A stretch of 64,000 bases of DNA from an uncultured Granulicatella sp. Its GTDB lineage: Bacteria > Bacillota > Bacilli > Lactobacillales > Aerococcaceae. Every line of letters begins with the position of its first letter. Position 1 is the first letter of the stretch. The position numbers and the translations under genes are program-made. Positions 25,608 through 34,662 of the stretch are shown piece by piece. The stretch lies in assembly GCA_934193545.1 (NCBI GenBank), contig CAKPVL010000001.1, forward strand, positions 75,671-139,670, read 5' to 3'. The notes under the pieces were generated by a model. It searched no databases. It was not told the origin of the DNA and worked only from the letters and a program-made list of their open reading frames with translations.

Positions 25608-26795
25608 ATGAATACAAAAACAATTTGGGAGCAACATGGCTTCCACACATTAACACCGATACAAGAAAAGACACAAGAACTGATTAAAGAAGGAACAGAT
25701 ATTGTAGCTATCTCACCAACAGGGACTGGTAAAACATTAGCGTATGTCGTTCCTATTTTGGAACGCGTAAAAGCGGATAAAACGCTGCAAGCTTTGATTG
25801 TGGCGCCTTCTCAAGAATTAGCTCAACAAATTGGTGCGGTTATTAGAGAATGGAAAACACCTGAAATCCGTGTGCAAGTTTTAGCGGGTGGGGCAAACGT
25901 TAAACGCCAAGTAGAGAAGTTAAAGGAAAAACCAGAAATCGTTGTAGGGACACCTGGACGATTACTTGAACTTTCTAAACTTCGTAAATTAAAGTTACAT
26001 CAAGTAGAACTGCTCGTATTAGATGAGGCAGATTATCTACTTGATCCTGAGCAATTGAATAACACAAGAGAGCTTGTGAAGAAACTTCCTTCTGAAAGAC
26101 AAGTGCTTTGTTTCTCTGCGACAAAGAATAAGAACTTAGAAGAAGTTAATAAATGGATTAATATGCTTCCGACTTTTGTTGAAGTTTCTGAGGGGAACTC
26201 TTCGCATTCGAACGTAACTCATGGATATATCGAGTGTCCAACTAGAAAACGTGATGAAGTGCTACGCAAGCTAGCTTTCTCTGAAAATGCAAACCAGGCA
26301 TTAGTGTTTGTTAATTCGATTGCAAATGCTGCATTACTTGGAGAAAAGTTAGCGTATCATCAAGTTCCAGTTGCACTTCTTTCAAGTGATGCTCATCAAA
26401 CGGAACGTAAGAAAGCTATTGACTTATTTAAGAAGGGTCAGATTCCATTCTTACTGAGTACCGATGTCGCGCAACGTGGTCTTGATATTGAAGATTTACC
26501 ACTTGTCATTCATTATGATATTGCAGATTCTACAGAGCAATATACTCACCGTTCAGGACGTACAGGACGTATGGGGAAAGAAGGGTTAGTTCTCAGTCTA
26601 GTGAATGATCGAGAATTAAGAGACTTGAAGAAGGTTGCAGGAAAACATAAACTGGTACAGTTTGAACTATATGCAGGACAATTAAAACCAGTCACACAAC
26701 CGAAAAAGAAAGAAGTAAGTTCTAAGAAACCAACTCAGAAGCGAAAGAAGGGGAATAAGAATGGAAATCATCGAGGATTTAAAAAGTCAAATTAG
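25608..26795 (+). CDS. DEAD-box ATP-dependent RNA helicase (YfmL-like)
   Basis: RNA helicase of 395 aa. The ATG at 25608 has GGAAAGGA upstream; a longer reading would start inside the promoter. Motifs in order: Q motif LTPIQEKTQELI, Walker A SPTGTGKT, GTPGRL, DEAD box, SAT, then the second RecA domain with STDVAQRGLDI and HRSGRTGRMG. A short basic C-terminal tail (KKPTQKRKKGNKNGN) likely binds RNA. Length and tail resemble YfmL of B. subtilis, linked to ribosome assembly; the orthology is inferred. Its last 35 bases overlap the next gene in another frame. Confidence 0.93.
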   Translation: MNTKTIWEQHGFHTLTPIQEKTQELIKEGTDIVAISPTGTGKTLAYVVPILERVKADKTLQALIVAPSQELAQQIGAVIREWKTPEIRVQVLAGGANVKRQVEKLKEKPEIVVGTPGRLLELSKLRKLKLHQVELLVLDEADYLLDPEQLNNTRELVKKLPSERQVLCFSATKNKNLEEVNKWINMLPTFVEVSEGNSSHSNVTHGYIECPTRKRDEVLRKLAFSENANQALVFVNSIANAALLGEKLAYHQVPVALLSSDAHQTERKKAIDLFKKGQIPFLLSTDVAQRGLDIEDLPLVIHYDIADSTEQYTHRSGRTGRMGKEGLVLSLVNDRELRDLKKVAGKHKLVQFELYAGQLKPVTQPKKKEVSSKKPTQKRKKGNKNGNHRGFKKSN

Positions 26796-27126
26796 TTTTT
26801 TCGGATTCGAAATGACGGATGCTGATAGCTTAGTGGCTTTGGAAAAAGGAGAGCAAACCTTTGTACTCTATTGGGCTAAAGATGGTTTCGTTCTATTTGA
26901 AACTTCTAAAGAAGGTGTATGGAGAGCGAATAGACCAATCGTTATCCCTTCAGAGCGTATTCAAAAGGTTTCCATGGAGAAGAAACTTTTAGGAAATCCC
27001 AAATTAACATTGCAATATCTTGATAAAGAGGAAACTTATGTCGTACCTATGAAATGTGGATTTCATCAAAATCAAAAAGTAGAAGTCAAGAAACTCATGA
27101 ATACAATAGAAGGATTAAAAGGGTAG
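26761..27126 (+). CDS. Small beta-rich protein of unknown function
   Basis: A 121-aa soluble protein encoded in a different frame over the last 35 bases of the helicase gene. Its ATG has AAGGGG 5-8 bases upstream, inside the helicase tail. The sequence alternates short strands (VALEKGEQTFVLYWAKDGFV, RPIVIPSERIQKVSM) and ends with a charged helix (QKVEVKKLMNTIEGL), a pattern seen in PH-like domains; that is an impression of fold, not a match. It is followed after 4 bases by a TrmH-type methyltransferase, so the operon reads helicase - this gene - rRNA methylase - small membrane protein. Confidence 0.75.
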   Translation: MEIIEDLKSQISFFGFEMTDADSLVALEKGEQTFVLYWAKDGFVLFETSKEGVWRANRPIVIPSERIQKVSMEKKLLGNPKLTLQYLDKEETYVVPMKCGFHQNQKVEVKKLMNTIEGLKG

Positions 27127-27130
27127 TTGT

Positions 27131-27901
27131 ATGGATATCATTAGTTCACCTAAAAATGAAAAAATTAAAGAGCTTGTCAAACTTCAGACTGCAAAAGGTC
27201 GTAAGAAAGCAGGGATGTATCTTCTTGAAGGAGAGCATCTTGTAGAAGAAGCGATTAAAGAAAATGCGCCGATTGAATTAATTGTGGTTACTAGTAATCG
27301 TATTGATGACTATCAAAATTTGTTAGCTCAAACAGATGTACATGTACTGGTAGTGTCGCAAGATGTCTTCCATAAGTTATCAATGACAGAAACAACTCAA
27401 GGAATTATAGCGGTTGTTGAAATCGTTAAGCAGGAGATGTTACCTCATAGTGGGCGATTAATTGTGTTAGATGCGGTTCAAGATCCGGGAAACTTAGGAA
27501 CGATTGTGAGAACAGCAGATGCTGCTGGATTTGATGCGGTTGTTTTAGGAACAGGAACGGTTGATTTATATAATGATAAAGTTCTTCGTTCAATGCAAGG
27601 AAGCAATTTTCATATTCCAGTGTTTCAAGCGGATTTGAAAGATTACTTGCCAACGCTTAAAGATAAAGGTGTGAAAGTGGCTGTAACGGCTCTTCACCGT
27701 GATTCAAAAGACTACACTATCTTACAAGGCTCAACAGATGTAGCTATCGTTGTTGGTAATGAAGGCCAAGGTGTCTCTGATGACGTGATTGATTTAGCAG
27801 ATGTCGTAGTGACAATTCCGATGTTTGGAAAAGCAGAGTCGCTGAACGTCGCTATTGCTTCGGCGCTATTAATGTATAAAACGAAAGAGATGAAGGAGTA
27901 A
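27131..27901 (+). CDS. TrmH-family (SPOUT) RNA methyltransferase
   Basis: SAM-dependent 2'-O-ribose methyltransferase for rRNA or tRNA, 256 aa. An N-terminal substrate-binding domain (INSPKNEKIKELVKL-like start, GMYLLEGEHLVEEA) precedes the SPOUT domain with the three family motifs: DPGNLGTIVRTADAAGF, IVVGNEGQGVSD and IPMFGKAESLNVAIASALL, which builds the knotted SAM site. The N-terminal segment resembles YsgA/RlmB-like enzymes; which RNA it modifies is not shown. Coupled closely to the genes on either side (4 and 2 bases). Confidence 0.92.
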   Translation: MDIISSPKNEKIKELVKLQTAKGRKKAGMYLLEGEHLVEEAIKENAPIELIVVTSNRIDDYQNLLAQTDVHVLVVSQDVFHKLSMTETTQGIIAVVEIVKQEMLPHSGRLIVLDAVQDPGNLGTIVRTADAAGFDAVVLGTGTVDLYNDKVLRSMQGSNFHIPVFQADLKDYLPTLKDKGVKVAVTALHRDSKDYTILQGSTDVAIVVGNEGQGVSDDVIDLADVVVTIPMFGKAESLNVAIASALLMYKTKEMKE

Positions 27902-27903
27902 CA

Positions 27904-28131
27904 ATGGATAATAGACCAAATCCAATGGGAAAGAAACGCCCAATTCTTGAAACGGTTAGAAATATGACCATTATTTTCTTTGCGTTAAGTGCGATTGCAG
28001 CATTATATAATTTTGCCTTAGCAGCAAGAGTGCTAATTATGGCAGTAGTGATGTTAGTTATCTATATCTGCATGTTTTTATCTAAAAAGAAGAATACAGA
28101 GAGTAAAGAAACAGAAACAGAAGAGTCGTAA
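27904..28131 (+). CDS. Small membrane protein of unknown function
   Basis: A 75-aa protein with two adjacent hydrophobic helices (about residues 20-36 and 38-58), a basic N-terminus (NPMGKKRPILETVRN), and a charged tail (SKKKNTESKETETEES). By the positive-inside rule both ends would be cytoplasmic. AAGGAG precedes the ATG, and it starts 2 bases after the methyltransferase stop, so it is the last gene of the helicase operon. I do not recognise a family. Confidence 0.72.
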   Translation: MDNRPNPMGKKRPILETVRNMTIIFFALSAIAALYNFALAARVLIMAVVMLVIYICMFLSKKKNTESKETETEES

Positions 28132-28148
28132 TAAAGCTGTAAAATCAA

Positions 28149-28177
28149 TTGACAGAATGTTCGTCTTTAGGTATACT
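28149..28177 (+). promoter_or_regulatory. Consensus promoter of the tRNA-Arg gene
   Basis: Perfect TTGACA (28149-28154), 17-base spacer, TATACT (28172-28177), 11 bases before the tRNA 5' end. This strength is typical of stable-RNA promoters. Confidence 0.92.
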
Positions 28178-28188
28178 AATTTAGTACT

Positions 28189-28262
28189 GTTTCAGTAGCT
28201 CAGCAGGATAGAGCATTCGCCTTCTAAGCGAACGGTCGGGGGTTCGAATCCCTCCTGAAACG
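28189..28262 (+). tRNA. tRNA-Arg (anticodon UCU)
   Basis: A 74-base cloverleaf. The acceptor stem pairs GTTTCAG with CTGAAAC, with discriminator G. The D arm is GCTC...GAGC, the anticodon stem is TTCGC/GCGAA with loop CTTCTAA (anticodon TCT), and the T arm is GGGGG TTCGAAT CCCTC-like. CCA is not encoded. It reads AGA (and probably AGG) codons. It has its own consensus promoter and a terminator, standing alone rather than in a tRNA cluster. Confidence 0.96.
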
Positions 28263-28271
28263 CTAAATTAT

Positions 28272-28313
28272 AAAGAGTATTATCGGATTTATTTCGATAA
28301 TGCTCTTTTTTTA
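28272..28313 (+). terminator. Intrinsic terminator after tRNA-Arg
   Basis: A 14-bp stem (AAAGAGTATTATCG with its complement, one G-T pair), 9-base loop, TTTTTTT tail. Confidence 0.93.
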
Positions 28314-28372
28314 TTTTTGCTTAGTGAAAATAAAGTGTGAAAAGAGACACATTGTGAATATAGAACTTTAGA

Positions 28373-28390
28373 TTGTGAAATTTTTCATTC
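28373..28390 (+). promoter_or_regulatory. Candidate Rex (redox repressor) operator upstream of pflB
   Basis: TTGTGAAATTTTTCATTC agrees with the Rex consensus TTGTGAA-N4-TTCACAA in the whole left half and TTCA of the right half. A further imperfect copy, with TTCACAA as its right half, ends at 28573 just upstream of the pflB ribosome site, and single half-sites lie at 28352 and 28437. Inferred from consensus only. Confidence 0.35.
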
Positions 28391-28513
28391 TGTTTCAAAA
28401 AAATAGTACAGCGAATTATCCTGTTATAATACATCTTTCACAACTTTTAACACATTAAAATCGCGATTATAGCAATATTTAACAAAATCTTTGTATTTTT
28501 TTACACTTAAGTA

Positions 28514-28541
28514 TTGCAACTAATTTTTATTGTGTTATAAT
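28514..28541 (+). promoter_or_regulatory. Promoter of pflB
   Basis: TTGCAA (28514-28519), 16 bases, extended -10 TGTTATAAT (hexamer 28536-28541). A second extended -10, TGTTATAAT, lies at 28422-28430, so pflB may have two promoters in its 280-base leader. Confidence 0.75.
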
Positions 28542-28598
28542 ATTCATGTAGATAGCTGTTATAAGTTTCACAACCAATTATCTAAGGAGGAAAAATTT

Positions 28599-30827
28599 AT
28601 GGAACAATGGAACGGTTTCAAAGGTAAAGTATGGAAAGAAGAAGTTAATGTCCGTGACTTTATCCAAGAAAACTACACACTTTATGAAGGAGACGACAGT
28701 TTCTTAGCTGGACCTACTGAAGCTACTAAAGCTTTATGGGCACAAGTAATGGACTTGAACAAACAAGAACGTGAAGCTGGTGGTGTCTTAGACATGGACA
28801 CTAAAGTTGTATCAACAATCACTTCACATGGTCCTGGTTACTTAAACAAAGATTTAGAAACAGTTGTTGGTTTCCAAACTGAAAAACCATTCAAACGTAG
28901 CTTACAACCATTTGGTGGTATCCGTATGAGTGAACAATCAGCTGAAGCTTACGGATTCAAGATCGACGAAGAAATTTCTCGTATCTTCCGTGACTGGCGT
29001 AAAACTCACAACCAAGGTGTATTCGATGCTTACACTCCAGAAATGCGTGCAGCTCGTAAATCAGGTGTTATCACAGGTTTACCAGATGCATACGGACGTG
29101 GACGTATCATCGGTGACTACCGTCGTGTAGCTTTATACGGGGTTGATCGTTTAATCGCTGAAAAACAAAAAGACTTCGCAAACATTGGCGATGGCACTAT
29201 GTCAGACGATGTAATTCGTTTACGTGAAGAAGTTTCAGAACAATACCGTGCATTATTAGAATTAAAAGAATTAGGTAACATCTACGGATTCGATATTTCT
29301 AAACCAGCTTCTAACGCTCGCGAAGCTTTCCAATGGTTATACTTAGGATACTTAGCAGCTATTAAAGAACAAAATGGTGCGGCTATGTCTCTTGGACGTA
29401 CTTCAACATTCTTAGATATCTATGTACAACGTGACTTAGAAAACGGAACATTAACTGAAGAACAAGCACAAGAACTTGTTGACCACTTCGTTATGAAATT
29501 ACGTTTAGTTAAATTCGCTCGTACACCAGAATACAACGCATTATTCTCAGGAGACCCAACTTGGGTAACTGAATCAATCGCCGGTGTTGGTGAAGACGGA
29601 CGTCCATTAGTAACTAAGAACAGTTTCCGTTTCTTACACACATTAGTAAACTTAGGACCAGCTCCAGAACCAAACTTAACAGTTCTATGGTCAACTCGTT
29701 TACCAGAAAACTTCAAATTGTTTGCAGCTAAAACTTCTATTAATACATCTGCAATCCAATATGAAAACGATGATGTAATGCGTCCAGAGTGGGGCGACGA
29801 CTACGGAATTGCTTGCTGTGTATCTGCTATGCGTATCGGTAAACAAATGCAATTCTTCGGTGCTCGTGCTAACTTAGCGAAAACATTATTATATGCGATC
29901 AACGGTGGTATCGATGAAAAATCTAAAGCACAAGTTGGTCCTAAATATCAACCAATCACTTCAGAATACTTAGATTACGATGAAGTAATGGCTAAATACA
30001 ACGACATGATGGAATGGATCTGTGGTTTATACTTAAACACATTAAACATCATCCACTACATGCATGATAAATATAGCTACGAAAGAATTGAAATGGCATT
30101 ACATGACACTGAAATTCTACGTACAATGGCAACTGGTATCGCTGGATTCTCAGTAGCAGTTGACTCATTATCAGCTATTAAATATGCGAAAGTTAAAACT
30201 ATTCGTGACGAAGATGGCGTTGTTGTTGACTATGAAGTAGAAGGCGACTTCCCTAAATATGGTAACAACGATGACCGTGCTGACGAAATCGCTGTTTGGT
30301 TATTGAAAGAATTCATGACTAAAGTTAAAAAACATAAAACTTACCGTAATGCTAAACATACAACTTCTATCCTTACAATTACTTCTAACGTAGTTTATGG
30401 TAAGAAGACAGGTAACACTCCTGATGGACGTCGTGCAGGCGAACCATTTGCACCAGGTGCTAACCCAATGCATGGTCGTGACACACACGGAGCATTAGCT
30501 TCATTATCATCAGTTGCTAAAGTACCTTACAAATATGCATTAGATGGTATCTCAAATACATTCTCAATCATTCCTAAAGCTTTAGGACGTGAATTAGATG
30601 TACAAGAAGAAAACTTAGTTTCTATGTTAGATGGTTACGCTTCTAAAGGTGGTCACCACTTAAACATCAACGTATTCAACCGTGATACATTATTAGATGC
30701 TATGGAACACCCAGAAGAATACCCACAATTAACAATTCGTGTATCTGGTTACGCAGTTAACTTCATTAAATTAACTCGTGAACAACAATTAGACGTAATC
30801 AACCGTACAATGCACGAAAGCATGTAA
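28599..30827 (+). CDS. pflB: Formate C-acetyltransferase (pyruvate formate-lyase)
   Basis: Glycyl-radical enzyme of anaerobic fermentation that converts pyruvate and CoA to acetyl-CoA and formate. The ATG at 28599 has AAGGAGG 8 bases upstream; the in-frame extension from 28530 runs through the promoter. The product is 742 aa. The catalytic pair is Cys406-Cys407 (GIACCVSAM), and the radical loop near the end is [10 protein letters not shown] with Gly717. The sequence ends in the usual HESM. Codon use is strongly biased, as in highly expressed genes. Activase gene pflA follows after a terminator with a separate promoter. Confidence 0.98.
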   Translation: MEQWNGFKGKVWKEEVNVRDFIQENYTLYEGDDSFLAGPTEATKALWAQVMDLNKQEREAGGVLDMDTKVVSTITSHGPGYLNKDLETVVGFQTEKPFKRSLQPFGGIRMSEQSAEAYGFKIDEEISRIFRDWRKTHNQGVFDAYTPEMRAARKSGVITGLPDAYGRGRIIGDYRRVALYGVDRLIAEKQKDFANIGDGTMSDDVIRLREEVSEQYRALLELKELGNIYGFDISKPASNAREAFQWLYLGYLAAIKEQNGAAMSLGRTSTFLDIYVQRDLENGTLTEEQAQELVDHFVMKLRLVKFARTPEYNALFSGDPTWVTESIAGVGEDGRPLVTKNSFRFLHTLVNLGPAPEPNLTVLWSTRLPENFKLFAAKTSINTSAIQYENDDVMRPEWGDDYGIACCVSAMRIGKQMQFFGARANLAKTLLYAINGGIDEKSKAQVGPKYQPITSEYLDYDEVMAKYNDMMEWICGLYLNTLNIIHYMHDKYSYERIEMALHDTEILRTMATGIAGFSVAVDSLSAIKYAKVKTIRDEDGVVVDYEVEGDFPKYGNNDDRADEIAVWLLKEFMTKVKKHKTYRNAKHTTSILTITSNVVYGKKTGNTPDGRRAGEPFAPGANPMHGRDTHGALASLSSVAKVPYKYALDGISNTFSIIPKALGRELDVQEENLVSMLDGYASKGGHHLNINVFNRDTLLDAMEHPEEYPQLTIRVSGYAVNFIKLTREQQLDVINRTMHESM

Positions 30828-30884
30828 TCTAAAGGTGTGAGGTCGACTGCTAGAAGTAGACCAAGCAAGATTGCTGAAATTAAG

Positions 30885-30918
30885 AAAACGGATGGGCAAA
30901 ATCGTCCATCCGTTTTTT
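30885..30918 (+). terminator. Intrinsic terminator after pflB
   Basis: A 13-bp stem (AAAACGGATGGGC with its complement, one G-T pair), 6-base loop, and TTTTTT. Confidence 0.92.
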
Positions 30919-30948
30919 AATCGAAATAGCCCTAAAGGACACGAATTG

Positions 30949-30957
30949 TGATATACT
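30949..30957 (+). promoter_or_regulatory. Extended -10 promoter of pflA
   Basis: TGA followed by TATACT (30952-30957). No clear -35 at 17 bases. It allows pflA to be expressed apart from pflB. Confidence 0.6.
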
Positions 30958-30981
30958 AGTAGAGAAAAGATAGGAGGAATA

Positions 30982-31746
30982 ATGATGAGTGAACCAGTAA
31001 CTGGATATATTCATTCTACAGAGAGTTTTGGTTCTGTAGACGGACCAGGTATCCGTTTTGTAACCTTCATGCAAGGTTGTCGTATGCGTTGTGAGTTTTG
31101 TCATAACCCAGATACTTGGAATATTGGGGGCGGTCATCCGATTACTTCTCAAGAATTACTCGATCAAGCGTTGCAATATCGTGCATTCTGGGGACGTAAA
31201 GGTGGCGTAACTGTCAGCGGAGGAGAGCCTTTATTGCAAATTGATTTCTTAATCGATTTCTTTAAACGTTGCAAGCAAGCTGGAGTACACACAACATTAG
31301 ATAGTTGTGGAATGCCATTTACGTATGATGAACCATTCTTCTCAAAATTCGAAGAGTTATTAGAATACACGGATCTTATTTTATTAGATATTAAACATAT
31401 TGATGATGAACAACATAAGAAATTAACAGGATGGACGAATAAAAATATTCTTCAACTAGCAGAGTATTTATCAGATAAAGGACAACCGGTATGGATTCGT
31501 CACGTGTTAGTTCCAGAACGTTCAGATTATGATGAATATCTCATCCGATTAAGTGAGTTTGTAAGTAAATTGAAGAACGTATTGAAGTTTGAGATTTTAC
31601 CTTATCATAAATTGGGTGTGTATAAATGGAAGAACTTAGGAATTCCATATAAATTAGACCATATTGAACCACCAACACAAGAACGTGTGGACAATGCTCG
31701 TCGTATTTTAAGAACAGACGAATATAAAGGTTATTTAAATGCATAA
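30982..31746 (+). CDS. pflA: Pyruvate formate-lyase activating enzyme (radical SAM)
   Basis: Generates the glycyl radical on PflB using SAM and a [4Fe-4S] cluster. The cluster motif CRMRCEFC (CxxxCxxC) follows STESFGSVDGPGIRF, and GGVTVSGGEPLLQ, LDIKHID and WIRHVLVPER are family motifs. Length 254 aa is normal. ATG codons occur at 30982 and 30985; the second has better spacing (7 bases) from AGGAGG and may be the true start. It lies 155 bases after pflB behind its own promoter. Confidence 0.97.
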   Translation: MMSEPVTGYIHSTESFGSVDGPGIRFVTFMQGCRMRCEFCHNPDTWNIGGGHPITSQELLDQALQYRAFWGRKGGVTVSGGEPLLQIDFLIDFFKRCKQAGVHTTLDSCGMPFTYDEPFFSKFEELLEYTDLILLDIKHIDDEQHKKLTGWTNKNILQLAEYLSDKGQPVWIRHVLVPERSDYDEYLIRLSEFVSKLKNVLKFEILPYHKLGVYKWKNLGIPYKLDHIEPPTQERVDNARRILRTDEYKGYLNA

Positions 31747-31751
31747 TGAAT

Positions 31752-31790
31752 GAACTGTTATAGTTTAAAAGCTATAACAGTTCTTTTTTT
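31752..31790 (+). terminator. Intrinsic terminator after pflA
   Basis: Perfect 12-bp stem GAACTGTTATAG/CTATAACAGTTC, 8-base loop, TTTTTTT. Confidence 0.94.
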
Positions 31791-31820
31791 CTAGAAATCT
31801 TAGAAAAAATGCATTTTCTA

Positions 31821-31849
31821 TTGGTTTTAGGTCATAATTATGTTAAAAT
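31821..31849 (+). promoter_or_regulatory. Promoter of ppaC
   Basis: TTGGTT (31821-31826), 17 bases, extended -10 TGTTAAAAT (hexamer 31844-31849). Confidence 0.75.
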
Positions 31850-31884
31850 TGTCAATGTAAATTTATATAGAGAGAGGCCAAATT

Positions 31885-32814
31885 ATGAGTAAATTATTAG
31901 TTTTCGGACATCAAAATCCAGATACAGACGCAATTACATCAGCAATTTCATATGCTTACTTATTACGTCATTTAGGAGAAGATGCAGAAGCAGTTGCCCT
32001 AGGGACTCCAAATGAAGAAACACAATACGCTTTAGAATATTTCAAAAAAGAAGCTCCACGCGTGATTGGAGATGTTTCAGAAGAAACAAATCGTGTAGCA
32101 TTAGTAGACCACAATGAAGTTCAACAAAGTGCTACAGGAGTTGAAAAAGTGGAAGTAGAATATGTTGTGGATCACCACCGTATCGCAAACTTCCAAACAG
32201 CAAACCCATTATTCTACCGTGCAGAACCAGTAGGATGTACAAATACAATTCTATACAAAATGTACAAAGAATATGGAGTAGATATTCCAAAAGATATCGC
32301 TGGATTAATGGTCTCAGCTATCGTATCAGACACATTATTGTTCAAATCACCAACATGCACACAACAAGATATCGAAGCAGCAACAGACTTAGCAAACATT
32401 GCTGAAATCGATGTGAATGTATATGGTTTAGAAATGCTAAAAGCTGGTACAAACTTAGGAAATAAATCAGAAGATGATTTAATCGACTTAGATGCGAAAT
32501 CATTCCCAATGGGAGGAGCAAACTTACGTATTGCGCAAGTAAACGTAGTGGATCCTGAAGAATTATTAGCACGTCGCGATGCATTAGAAGAAAGCATGCG
32601 TGTTGCAAACGATAAAAACGGATATGATACGTTTGTATTTGTGATTACAAACATCTTAATAAGCGTCTCAACAGTATTAGTTGTTGGTGACCATTTAGAT
32701 AAAGTAGCTCAAGCGTTTAACGCAAGCTACACAGACGGAGTACTAACACTACCAGGAGTTGTTTCTCGTAAGAAACAAGTTGTCCCACCTTTAACAGTGG
32801 CTTTTGAAGGATAA
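31885..32814 (+). CDS. ppaC: Manganese-dependent inorganic pyrophosphatase
   Basis: Family II (DHH superfamily) pyrophosphatase that drives biosynthesis by hydrolysing pyrophosphate. The metal-binding motifs are GHQNPDTDAITSA, VDHNE and VDHHRIAN, and the C-terminal DHHA2 domain ends in VVSRKKQVVPPL with the substrate-binding Arg-Lys-Lys. At 309 aa it lacks the CBS insert of regulated forms. Codon use is strongly biased, as expected for an abundant protein. It has its own promoter and a terminator. Confidence 0.97.
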   Translation: MSKLLVFGHQNPDTDAITSAISYAYLLRHLGEDAEAVALGTPNEETQYALEYFKKEAPRVIGDVSEETNRVALVDHNEVQQSATGVEKVEVEYVVDHHRIANFQTANPLFYRAEPVGCTNTILYKMYKEYGVDIPKDIAGLMVSAIVSDTLLFKSPTCTQQDIEAATDLANIAEIDVNVYGLEMLKAGTNLGNKSEDDLIDLDAKSFPMGGANLRIAQVNVVDPEELLARRDALEESMRVANDKNGYDTFVFVITNILISVSTVLVVGDHLDKVAQAFNASYTDGVLTLPGVVSRKKQVVPPLTVAFEG

Positions 32815-32824
32815 AAATTAACGG

Positions 32825-32864
32825 AGTGGGTGAGGAACATCCTTTAAGTCCTCCCCACTTTTTT
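32825..32864 (+). terminator. Intrinsic terminator after ppaC
   Basis: Stem AGTGGG-(T)-GAGGA with TCCTCCCCACT, one bulged T, followed by TTTTTT. Confidence 0.88.
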
Positions 32865-32881
32865 AGTAAAGGAAAAGGAAA

Positions 32882-33760
32882 ATGCGAAATCTATTACAGT
32901 TAGTGAAAGATGCGCTTGTACCACAATCAAAAAAAGAGTGGACGATTTCTCTTGTAACGATCACGGTACGTAATCTTTCAGTGATGAAGAAATTTTATAC
33001 GCAAGTTTTAGGTCTTGTTGTACTGCAGGACTTTGATAACGAAATCCTTATTGGTCACAGTAGGGGTAGCGTTCCTTTGCTGCGCTTAATTCAAGGTAAA
33101 GGAAGTAGAGATTCAATTCTAACAACGTACTACATCGGCTTTAAGTTAACAAAACCATTCCAAATGGGAGAGCTCATTAATCGGTTGATTTTAGAAGAAC
33201 AAACAATCACTGCAACAGGTTTTGATGGCTATACGGATAACTTTTATATCGTGGATCCTGAAGGAAATCGTTTGAAGTTTATGATTGAAAGCGAGAGTGG
33301 GTCTGACCTCGTTGATGAATATCTTGAAGGGACAGAAATGAATCGTTCGCTTCATGAGTTTATTGATGGAGTCGATGCGATGGCAGAAGAATTTCCACCA
33401 ACCGCTAGCATCGCACAAGTGCACTATAATGTGTCCGATGTTGAAGAGACAGGGGCGTTTTTAACCGAAGCGTTTCTATTCAAGACGACCTATGATTATG
33501 TGACTCGTCGTAAGAATTTTAAAGTGAATAGAGATGGATACTCACTAGCGATTAATGCATGGGAATTCATTCCGCATTCACACCAAGATTTTTATGGGGT
33601 TTCTGAAATTGAATGGCGTGTTCCAAATATGCGAGAATTAGAAAACCTTGTGTTGAATTTGGAATCAAAAAAAGTGCCGTTTCATTATTATGATGCTGTT
33701 TTGAAAGTTCCAACAGCGAACGGCATCCAATATTGTTTCAAAGTGGGTGATCATGCATGA
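32882..33760 (+). CDS. VOC (glyoxalase/dioxygenase-fold) family protein, CatE-like
   Basis: A 292-aa protein with two vicinal-oxygen-chelate modules: about residues 20-125 (LVTITVRNLSVMKKFYTQVL to YIVDPEGNRLKFM) and about 175-290 (VHYNVSDVEETGAFLTEAF to the end). It resembles the two-domain YfiE/CatE catechol-2,3-dioxygenase-like proteins of Firmicutes. In the second module some canonical metal ligands are not obvious, so catalytic activity is uncertain. AAAGGAAAAGG precedes the ATG; its stop overlaps the following YitT gene by 4 bases, so the three genes form one unit. Confidence 0.82.
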   Translation: MRNLLQLVKDALVPQSKKEWTISLVTITVRNLSVMKKFYTQVLGLVVLQDFDNEILIGHSRGSVPLLRLIQGKGSRDSILTTYYIGFKLTKPFQMGELINRLILEEQTITATGFDGYTDNFYIVDPEGNRLKFMIESESGSDLVDEYLEGTEMNRSLHEFIDGVDAMAEEFPPTASIAQVHYNVSDVEETGAFLTEAFLFKTTYDYVTRRKNFKVNRDGYSLAINAWEFIPHSHQDFYGVSEIEWRVPNMRELENLVLNLESKKVPFHYYDAVLKVPTANGIQYCFKVGDHA

Positions 33761-34650
33761 GTTTTTTAAACCCATCTTCCTATCGTAAATATCGTAAAAT
33801 TAAAATGGTAAGACATTTGTTGTCATTATTTGCAGTGGTTATTTCTGGGTTTCTTCAGGCATTTACACTGAAAGTATTTATTCAACCATCGAATCTTTTA
33901 TCGAGTGGATTCCTTGGCGTATCGATTTTGATTAATCAAATTGCAGAACTGTTTGGTGTAGAATTATCAATTTCTATGTTACTCATTATGCTCAATATTC
34001 CAGTGGCAATTTTATGTTATCGTGGAATAAGTGCACGATTCACGTTTTATTCGATTCTACAAGTATTCGTGGGAAGTTTCTTTATTCGAGTATTGAATTT
34101 TGAACCATTATTTGTGGACGATACAATGCTGAATGTGATTTTCGGTGGAGTATTAAATGGTTTATATGTTTCGCTCGCCTTGAAGGGAAATGCTTCAACT
34201 GGTGGCATGGACTTTGTAGCGCTATACGTTTCGAACCGTAATGGGAAAACGATTTGGCAAGAAGTTTTCCTATTTAATACAGCGTTACTGTTGATATTCG
34301 GTGCGTTGTTTGGATGGAAACATGCGGGATATTCGATTATCTTCCAATATATTTCTACTAAAGTCATTAGCACCTTCCACCAACGTTATCATAAAGTTAC
34401 GTTGCAGATTACAACGCGTTATGGTGAAGACGTCATGGATGCTTATTTAAAGACAGTGCGTCATGGTATTTCATGTTGTGAAGCTATTGGTGGATTCAGT
34501 CGAGAAAGAATGTATTTACTACATACGGTGTTGTCTTCGTACGAAGTGATTGATGCGGTTGCTGTGATTAAAGAAGCAGATCCACGTGCGATTATTAATC
34601 AAATTAGTACAGAAAACTTCTATGGACGATTCCATAGGGATCCAGAATAA
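33757..34650 (+). CDS. YitT family membrane protein (first of two)
   Basis: Polytopic membrane protein of 297 aa: five to six N-terminal hydrophobic helices (VISGFLQAFTLKVFIQPSNL, GFLGVSILINQIAELFG) with the conserved NASTGGMDFVALYVSNR segment, and a soluble C-terminal DUF2179 domain of about 80 residues (VTLQITTRYGEDVMDAYLK onward). Function of YitT proteins is unknown; transport has been proposed. It overlaps the VOC gene by 4 bases and is followed after 12 bases by a related gene. The pair may form a heteromer, which is inference. Confidence 0.88.
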   Translation: MSFLNPSSYRKYRKIKMVRHLLSLFAVVISGFLQAFTLKVFIQPSNLLSSGFLGVSILINQIAELFGVELSISMLLIMLNIPVAILCYRGISARFTFYSILQVFVGSFFIRVLNFEPLFVDDTMLNVIFGGVLNGLYVSLALKGNASTGGMDFVALYVSNRNGKTIWQEVFLFNTALLLIFGALFGWKHAGYSIIFQYISTKVISTFHQRYHKVTLQITTRYGEDVMDAYLKTVRHGISCCEAIGGFSRERMYLLHTVLSSYEVIDAVAVIKEADPRAIINQISTENFYGRFHRDPE

Positions 34651-34662
34651 GGAGGAATTTAA

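Noticed and set aside
28530-28598. Longer N-terminus for PflB
   Set aside because: The extension overlaps the promoter -10 and the ATG at 28599 has a strong AAGGAGG; family members start with similar short N-termini.
32214-32654. A 146-aa minus-strand open frame
   Set aside because: Antisense to ppaC with a Ser/Asn/Thr-rich composition expected from the reverse of a biased gene.
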